DNA from: Verrucomicrobia bacterium UBA2460
Lineage (GTDB): Bacteria; Verrucomicrobiota; Verrucomicrobiia; Methylacidiphilales; Verrucolacustridaceae
NCBI GenBank assembly: GCA_002342345.1
Contig: DDPU01000028.1
Coordinates: 2,948-21,913 of the forward strand
DNA: 18,966 bases
Direction: 5' to 3'
This document shows, one piece after another, positions 14,538-18,966 of this stretch. Below the pieces are notes generated by a model, which was not told where the DNA came from, did not search any database, and saw only the letters and a list, made by a program, of their open reading frames with translations. The translations under genes and the position numbers were made by a program. Positions within the stretch are counted from its first letter, which is position 1, and every line of letters starts with the position of its first letter.

Positions 14538-16031
14538 TTAAGAAGACCGGCCAGGGGCTGGGATGACGCGGTCGAGCAGTTTGGCCGAGGAAAGGACGCC
14601 TGGAACGCCGGCCCCTGGATGGGTGCCGGCCCCGCAAAGATAAAAGCCTTTCACGTCCTCCGAGACATTGTGGGGCCGGAACCAAGCGCTTTGGGTGAGG
14701 ATGGGCTCGAACTGGAAGGCGGATCCGAGGTGGGCGTCGAGCCGGGTTTCAAAATCGGCCGGGGTGAAGAGAATTTTGCTGACCAGGTGCTTTCTCAGGC
14801 CCGGGATGAGCGATTTTTCCAGAGCGGCGAGGATGCGGTCGGCGTATCCCTCCTTCACCTTCTCCCAGTCGATAAGGTCCCCTGGTGCGCCGCGGTGGGG
14901 GACGGGAGAAAGGACGTAAAAGCACTCGTGTCCCGGAGGGGCGAGCGAGGGATCGGTCCGCGTGGGGGCATGCAGGTAAAGGGAGAAATCCTCGGCCAAA
15001 ATCCGATGGTGGAAGATGTCGTCGAGTAGGCCTTTGTAACGGGGTCCGAGCCAGATGGTGTGGTGGGCGAGTTCGGGGTAGGTCCGGTTGGTGCCGAAAT
15101 AAATCAGAAACAGGGACATGCTGTAACGCATCCGGCGGAGGCGGCCGTCGGTCCATTTGTGCCGATGCCCGGAAGCCACGCGTTTTTGGTAGAAATTGGA
15201 GACATCGGCGTTGGAGACAACGACCTTGGCGCGGAGCACCTCGCCGGAACGGAGGCGGACGCCGGCTGCCTCGCCGTTTTCCACGAGAAGTTCCTCGACG
15301 GGGGAGTTCAGCCGGAGTTTTCCACCGAGATCCTCGAGGAGTTTGACGAGGGCCTGGACGAGGGCGCCGGTTCCCCCCATGGCAAAATGGACGCCCCACT
15401 CCCGTTCCAGGTAGTGGATCATCGCGTAGATCGAGGAGGATTGGAAAGGGTTCCCGCCGACAAGGAGGGGATGGAAGGAGAGCACCTCGCGGATGCGCTG
15501 GTTTTTGACGTGGCGGCAGGCCATCTGCCAGACGGAGCGGTCGGAGCGCAGGCGAATCAAGTCGGGTGCGACCCGCAGCATGTCGGTAAAATGGGTGAAG
15601 GGCTGGTCGGCCAGTTCGAGAAAAGCACGCTGAAAGATGGCGTGGGTTTCCCCGACGAATTTGCGGTAACCCTCCAGGTCTTCCGGGGCAATGCGGCGGA
15701 CCTGTTCTTCCATCTCTTCCTGCCGGCCCGTGTATTCAAAGGAAACGCCGTCGTGCCAGGCGATCCGGTAAAAAGGTTTGCAAGGGACGATGCGCAGGTA
15801 GTCGGAAGTTTTTTTTCCGGAAAGGGCGAAGAGTTCGTCGATTAGGAATGGGGCGGTGAGGATGGTGGGACCGGCGTCGTAGGTGAAACCTTTATCGCGG
15901 AAGACCGAGGCACGGCCGCCGGGCTGCTCGAGTGCCTCCAGCAGGGTGACGTCGTAACCGCGGGCTTGGAGGCGGGCGGCGGCAGCGAGCCCTCCGAAAC
16001 CCGAGCCAATGACGATGGCGGGAGGCCTCAA
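14538..16031 (-). CDS. crtI: Phytoene desaturase, CrtI type
   Basis: This 497-residue flavoprotein matches the CrtI carotenoid desaturases, which convert phytoene to neurosporene or lycopene. Its FAD-binding N-terminus is IVIGSGFGGLAAAARLQARG (6-25) with LEALEQPGGRA (31-41) and YDAGPTIL (51-58). The C-terminal FAD motif is GAGTHPGAGVPG (467-478). Length is normal. The start is TTG at 16031; it is preceded by GGGGTGATC, a long match to the 16S anti-Shine-Dalgarno region at good spacing, which decides this start. No crtB (phytoene synthase) or cyclase is in the window, so the final carotenoid cannot be named, and a diapophytoene substrate cannot be excluded. The DICT gene follows on the same strand. 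Confidence 0.92.
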   Translation of the reverse strand: MRPPAIVIGSGFGGLAAAARLQARGYDVTLLEALEQPGGRASVFRDKGFTYDAGPTILTAPFLIDELFALSGKKTSDYLRIVPCKPFYRIAWHDGVSFEYTGRQEEMEEQVRRIAPEDLEGYRKFVGETHAIFQRAFLELADQPFTHFTDMLRVAPDLIRLRSDRSVWQMACRHVKNQRIREVLSFHPLLVGGNPFQSSSIYAMIHYLEREWGVHFAMGGTGALVQALVKLLEDLGGKLRLNSPVEELLVENGEAAGVRLRSGEVLRAKVVVSNADVSNFYQKRVASGHRHKWTDGRLRRMRYSMSLFLIYFGTNRTYPELAHHTIWLGPRYKGLLDDIFHHRILAEDFSLYLHAPTRTDPSLAPPGHECFYVLSPVPHRGAPGDLIDWEKVKEGYADRILAALEKSLIPGLRKHLVSKILFTPADFETRLDAHLGSAFQFEPILTQSAWFRPHNVSEDVKGFYLCGAGTHPGAGVPGVLSSAKLLDRVIPAPGRSS

Positions 16032-16313
16032 GCGAGATCACCCCGACCACCGGTCCGCGAACATCGGGGCGGGTGGATGCTTAAATCAGAGGAAAAAAAA
16101 ACCGGCACAGCCGGAGAATGCACAATAGGTAGGAGGGATCAAGCCGGGTTGACTTTTTGAAAGCTCAACAATTCGTTGAAGTTCAGTGTCTTATAACTTG
16201 AACTAAAATTATGGAAACTTGTCCAAATCATGATGTTACGCCTTTTTGACAACTCGATAAAACTTCAAGCCTGCCTATTGAAATTTCCAATTTGGCGGGT
16301 AGGATTAAGACGG
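16032..16313. promoter_or_regulatory. Divergent control region between crtI and the FecR-like genes
   Basis: This 282-base region separates crtI (leftward) from the FecR-like pair (rightward). Bases 16032-16080 are GC-rich and contain the crtI ribosome binding site. From about 16140 to 16310 the sequence is strikingly AT-rich for this genome. It contains an inverted repeat TCAAC-N5-GTTGA (16165-16179), a TATAAC (16192-16197) and a perfect TTGACA (16246-16251), but none is paired with a partner at 16-18 bases. AGGA at 16301-16304 lies nine bases before the ATG at 16314 and is a good ribosome binding site for the first FecR-like gene. Divergent promoters almost certainly lie here, although their exact positions cannot be read. 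Confidence 0.6.
16093..16114 (-). terminator. Intrinsic-terminator-like hairpin upstream of crtI
   Basis: On the minus strand, CCGGC-TGT-GCCGG (16114 down to 16102) is followed at once by nine T residues (16101-16093). This is a short stem with a 3-base loop and a strong T run, the standard form of a rho-independent terminator. No minus-strand gene precedes it within the window: the neighbour upstream is divergent. It could therefore end a short untranslated RNA started in 16115-16310, act as an attenuator in the crtI leader, or block antisense transcription. In the + direction the run is A-rich before the stem, which gives no termination. Confidence 0.6.
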
Positions 16314-18047
16314 ATGAAGAAAGCCTCCGAGCGTAGAGGATGGCCCCTGTTCCTGGTCGTTATTTTGGGTTGGGGTCTTGCCCACACCGCGGAATCGGCC
16401 CCCGAGTTCAAGATCCGTTACAACCCATCCTTTCCTTGCCTGGAAGTGATGGATGGCAAGGCCACGAAGATCACCGATATCAGCGAGGGTGCCAAAGGGG
16501 AGGTCGTCACCTCGGGGAAATCCTCCCTCAGGGTCAGTTTCGGAAAAAATTCCCAAGGTCAGCCCGAGGTTCTTTTGAGCGATGCCCAGGGGGTTTTGTC
16601 GGAAATGGAAGTGGAAGCCTTCGGCCTCTCCCTGGGGATGAAATCGGATGGCACCGTCACGGTTCGTTTCGACTCCGCCAACAAACCCCAATTTGAATTG
16701 GCCAAGACCGGAGGGGCCCGTTTCCTGATGGCCGATCTGGGAAACCTGGACACGGCGGCAGGAAAGGAAGTGGCCGCCAACGCCAATACCCCCCCCAAGG
16801 GCTTGGTTCGGTTCCGGGAGAGGCTGGAAGCCTGGAAAACCAGTGCAGGGAAGGGAGGATGGAGTAATCGCCCCGGCAAAATTCTTTCCTGTGGCGCCGA
16901 TGCCAAGGTGACCTATGTGGGGCAACCGGAGAGGAAGCTTTTGGATGGAGAAGCGGTGCAAGCCGGTGCGGTTGTTGCGGCCGGCGCTGCCCCCATCGGC
17001 CTGCAGAGCGGTCCGGGGATCTATCATCAGCTTCTTGCGGGTGGGCGCATCCAGATTGCTCCCCTTGAGGCTGGCCAAAAGGACGTGAAAATCACCCTGC
17101 TGGAAGGGACGCTTCTGACCCAGATCGTGCAGCCCTTGGCCGCCCCCCGGCTCCATGTTTGTGGCCTCGGGGACGGGGTCGTCATCCAAAGTTCCGACGG
17201 CCTTTTTCAGGTGACCAAAACCACCGGAACCGGAGCCCGGCTGGTGGTCGCGGAAGGCGGAATTCGTCTGGTCGAGGAAGCCGGAGCCGCACAAGTGGCC
17301 GAGGCAAAAGCGGGTTCGTCCCTTTCCTGGCCCGGGGAAAAGCAGGCGAAGAAAATGCCTTCCGGATCCCCCGAGATGGCCACCCTGGAAAAAATCAAAC
17401 GGGATTCCCGGGCCGATTTTCTGGTGGATATGGCGGAGGATGCCATCAAGGCCGCCTCGGCGGAGGCTGAGGAAATCGTGCGATCCGCCTGTGCCGCGGA
17501 ACCGGGTCAGGCAAGGCAGATTGCCCTGGATGCTCTGGAAATCCGTCCGGATCTCCGTGACCTGATTTCCACCGCCTCTGGCATCGCCGATCTGCCCAAG
17601 GTTGCCGCGGGGGGATCGGAGGCGGAAGGTTTCGCCAAAAGAGTTTATCCATGGCTCCGCGCCGAACCGGGGCCGACCAGTTGCGTGGGCAGGATTCTTT
17701 GGATGGAAGGCAAGGCCACGTATGACAATGGACTGGAACTGCGCCGGGGAATGGTCCTGAAGGAAGGCACCGTTGTGAAAACGGCTGGGGACGGACTGGT
17801 GATCCTGATGGCTTCCCCGGGGGTGATCGCCGAGATTCAACCCGGCAGCGTCGTGCGTTTGGTCGAGATGTCCGGAAAGTTCGAAGCGAGCCGTCTGCAA
17901 AGCTCCAAAGCCGTGCTCGATGCCACCCAGGGTAAGGCGCTGGTTTCGATTGCCGGGGGTTTTGGCGAGAAGGTCCAGGCCGAACTGAGAACCCCGCAGG
18001 GGGTGACGCGGGGGCAGAGTGACTCCAAGAAAGACGCCACTCTATGA
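16314..18047 (+). CDS. Exported multi-domain FecR-like protein
   Basis: A 577-residue protein begins with a basic N-terminus, a hydrophobic stretch and a likely signal peptidase site after Ala29 (HTAESA). It contains repeated beta-rich units resembling the FecR domain: about 35-140, 186-345 and 456-570. The last is clearest, GRILWMEGKATYDNG then LRRGMVLKEGTVVKTAGDG and IQPGSVVRLVEMSG, the pattern of a threshold value followed by a polarity string. A helical segment rich in Ala and Glu (about 380-450) separates units two and three. Unlike classical FecR, there is no cytoplasmic anti-sigma N-terminal domain and no sigma-factor gene nearby. ATG 16314 is chosen over the upstream in-frame start at 16230 because it gives the signal peptide and has AGGA at nine bases. 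It ends with ATGA shared with the next gene. Function unknown. Confidence 0.78.
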   Translation: MKKASERRGWPLFLVVILGWGLAHTAESAPEFKIRYNPSFPCLEVMDGKATKITDISEGAKGEVVTSGKSSLRVSFGKNSQGQPEVLLSDAQGVLSEMEVEAFGLSLGMKSDGTVTVRFDSANKPQFELAKTGGARFLMADLGNLDTAAGKEVAANANTPPKGLVRFRERLEAWKTSAGKGGWSNRPGKILSCGADAKVTYVGQPERKLLDGEAVQAGAVVAAGAAPIGLQSGPGIYHQLLAGGRIQIAPLEAGQKDVKITLLEGTLLTQIVQPLAAPRLHVCGLGDGVVIQSSDGLFQVTKTTGTGARLVVAEGGIRLVEEAGAAQVAEAKAGSSLSWPGEKQAKKMPSGSPEMATLEKIKRDSRADFLVDMAEDAIKAASAEAEEIVRSACAAEPGQARQIALDALEIRPDLRDLISTASGIADLPKVAAGGSEAEGFAKRVYPWLRAEPGPTSCVGRILWMEGKATYDNGLELRRGMVLKEGTVVKTAGDGLVILMASPGVIAEIQPGSVVRLVEMSGKFEASRLQSSKAVLDATQGKALVSIAGGFGEKVQAELRTPQGVTRGQSDSKKDATL

Positions 18048-18966
18048 AAAACGAACTCCGGAGCCTTTTTCTTGCCGTCACCGGCCTCTTTCTGATCGGG
18101 CAGGCGCAGGATGCCAGGGCGGAACGGGAATTCTCCCACGGGGAATTTCTGACGGTCGTCAATCAGGTCACCACGGGGGAAGGAACCTCCGCCAAATCCT
18201 CCGACAAGCTTGCTGAAAAAACCCCTGTGGCCACCGGTGCGGGATCGCTCGCCGAGCTTCGTTTCGGGGATTCCTCCACGATGCGAATTGCCCCGAACAC
18301 CAAGCTAAGCTTTCTCTCCAAGGAGCGGGCCGTGAATCTTCAGTCGGGATCCCTGTTGTTGAATATTCCCCCTGGAAACGGCGCCACCCGGGTGGAGGCG
18401 GATGGCATCAGCGGGGAAGTCACGGGAACCACCCTAATGGCCAGTCGTGATGCTGAGGGGAACTTTTCCTTTGTGATCCTGGAAACCGCGGGAACGGCCA
18501 AAGTCAGTTCCCACACCGGGAAATCCTCCATTCTTCTTCCGGGTCAAATCGCCTTGGTGCGGCGTTCCGACGGGTCCATTCGCATCTTTGAGCTCAACCT
18601 TGACGCGGTGGTCCAGTATTCCCCTCTTTTCGTCTCTTTTGCCTCGGCCATGCCCGGCTTGGAAAAAGTCATGGAAGTGGCCGGAGGTCAGGCCTCCGAC
18701 GTGAAGAGTCAGACCAAATCCCTCCTCTCCTATTTTGAGGTTGGGTTGAAGGCGGAGGATCCGGACAAGGAACCTTTGGCGATTCTGTTTGGCAAGTCGG
18801 CCGATGAAATGGTGGTCTCCAAGAATCCCTTCCTCGGGGAACTGGCCACCGCAGCAGGAGGGGAAGAGAACAGGGACGGTTCCTATGCGGGCAACGTGCT
18901 TGGTGCTGACACTTCCAAGACGGGGGGAATTACCGATGCGCGGCAACCCGAGGGGGAGGCCCTCGC
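18044..18966 (+). CDS. Exported FecR-domain protein, 3' end outside the window
   Basis: The frame stays open from ATG 18044 to the end of the window, at least 307 residues, so the gene is partial. The N-terminus has a Lys-containing signal peptide (LFLAVTGLFLIGQAQDARA, about 8-26). A clear FecR domain follows: TPVATGAGSLAELRFGDSS, then MRIAPNTKLSFLSK, NLQSGSLLLNIPPGNG and ADGISGEVTGTTL. Beyond about residue 200 the chain becomes Ser/Thr/Lys-rich and then Gly-rich, without recognisable domains in the visible part. It overlaps the previous FecR-like gene by four bases (ATGA), so the two are translated together and probably act together at the cell surface. It lacks the cytoplasmic anti-sigma portion of iron-regulatory FecR. 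Exact partners and function are unknown, and the C-terminus may hold a further domain. Confidence 0.85.
   Translation, partial: MKNELRSLFLAVTGLFLIGQAQDARAEREFSHGEFLTVVNQVTTGEGTSAKSSDKLAEKTPVATGAGSLAELRFGDSSTMRIAPNTKLSFLSKERAVNLQSGSLLLNIPPGNGATRVEADGISGEVTGTTLMASRDAEGNFSFVILETAGTAKVSSHTGKSSILLPGQIALVRRSDGSIRIFELNLDAVVQYSPLFVSFASAMPGLEKVMEVAGGQASDVKSQTKSLLSYFEVGLKAEDPDKEPLAILFGKSADEMVVSKNPFLGELATAAGGEENRDGSYAGNVLGADTSKTGGITDARQPEGEAL

Noticed and set aside
16149..16251. Promoters from TTGACT (16149), TATAAC (16192) and TTGACA (16246)
   Set aside because: None has a partner hexamer at 16-18 bases, so no sigma-70 promoter can be called from these alone.
16230..16313. Upstream ATG at 16230 for the first FecR-like gene
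   Set aside because: It would bury the signal peptide behind 28 residues encoded by the AT-rich control region; ATG 16314 has AGGA at proper spacing.
16314..18966. Classical FecR iron-signalling system
   Set aside because: No sigma factor, no TonB receptor and no cytoplasmic anti-sigma domain are visible; both proteins have signal peptides.

Overview
The window is high-GC bacterial chromosome, almost entirely coding (17 genes, the last cut by the window end). I see no tRNA, rRNA, IS element, prophage or CRISPR array. The gene style suggests a member of the Verrucomicrobiota: a membrane-anchored coiled-coil protein of a type I associate with that phylum, paired exported FecR-like proteins, and an OGG1-like glycosylase. 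This placement is inference from protein style, not from a marker gene.

Layout. (1) Bases 1-185 are an AT-rich spacer with a hexanucleotide array (TTTACG/TTTAGG/TTTAAG) and inverted copies of it. (2) 186-3974 carries a KefB-like antiporter (+), an OGG1-type 8-oxoguanine glycosylase (-) convergent with it and sharing stop-codon bases, and a divergent exported protein with two Ig-like repeats (+). (3) 4007-13742 is a compact leftward gene string: CPBP protease, thiL, tsaE, tsaB, alr, an unknown membrane protein, an unknown coiled-coil protein, phoH, a PgpH-like HD phosphohydrolase and ybeY. Many of these genes overlap by 4 bases (ATGA, CTGA, GTGA). The string joins tRNA t6A synthesis, thiamine diphosphate synthesis, D-alanine supply, probable c-di-AMP turnover and rRNA maturation with two uncharacterised envelope proteins. 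(4) 13801-16031 holds crtI and a DICT-domain protein, leftward, probably a carotenoid or light-response pair that may read into the CPBP gene. (5) 16032-16313 is a divergent, partly AT-rich control region with a minus-strand intrinsic-terminator-like hairpin in the crtI leader. (6) 16314 to the end holds two translationally overlapping exported FecR-like beta-domain proteins (+), the second running off the window.

The least explained parts are the unknown membrane/coiled-coil pair between alr and phoH, the exported FecR-like gene pair beside an AT-rich control region, and the short-hexamer array at the left edge. Sampled rows show the + strand to be G-rich from about 1.3 to 16 kb whichever way the genes point, and near neutral in the FecR-like genes. 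That marks a compositional boundary near 16.1-16.3 kb. None of this amounts to proof of a new system; the candidates are listed with the tests that would decide them.
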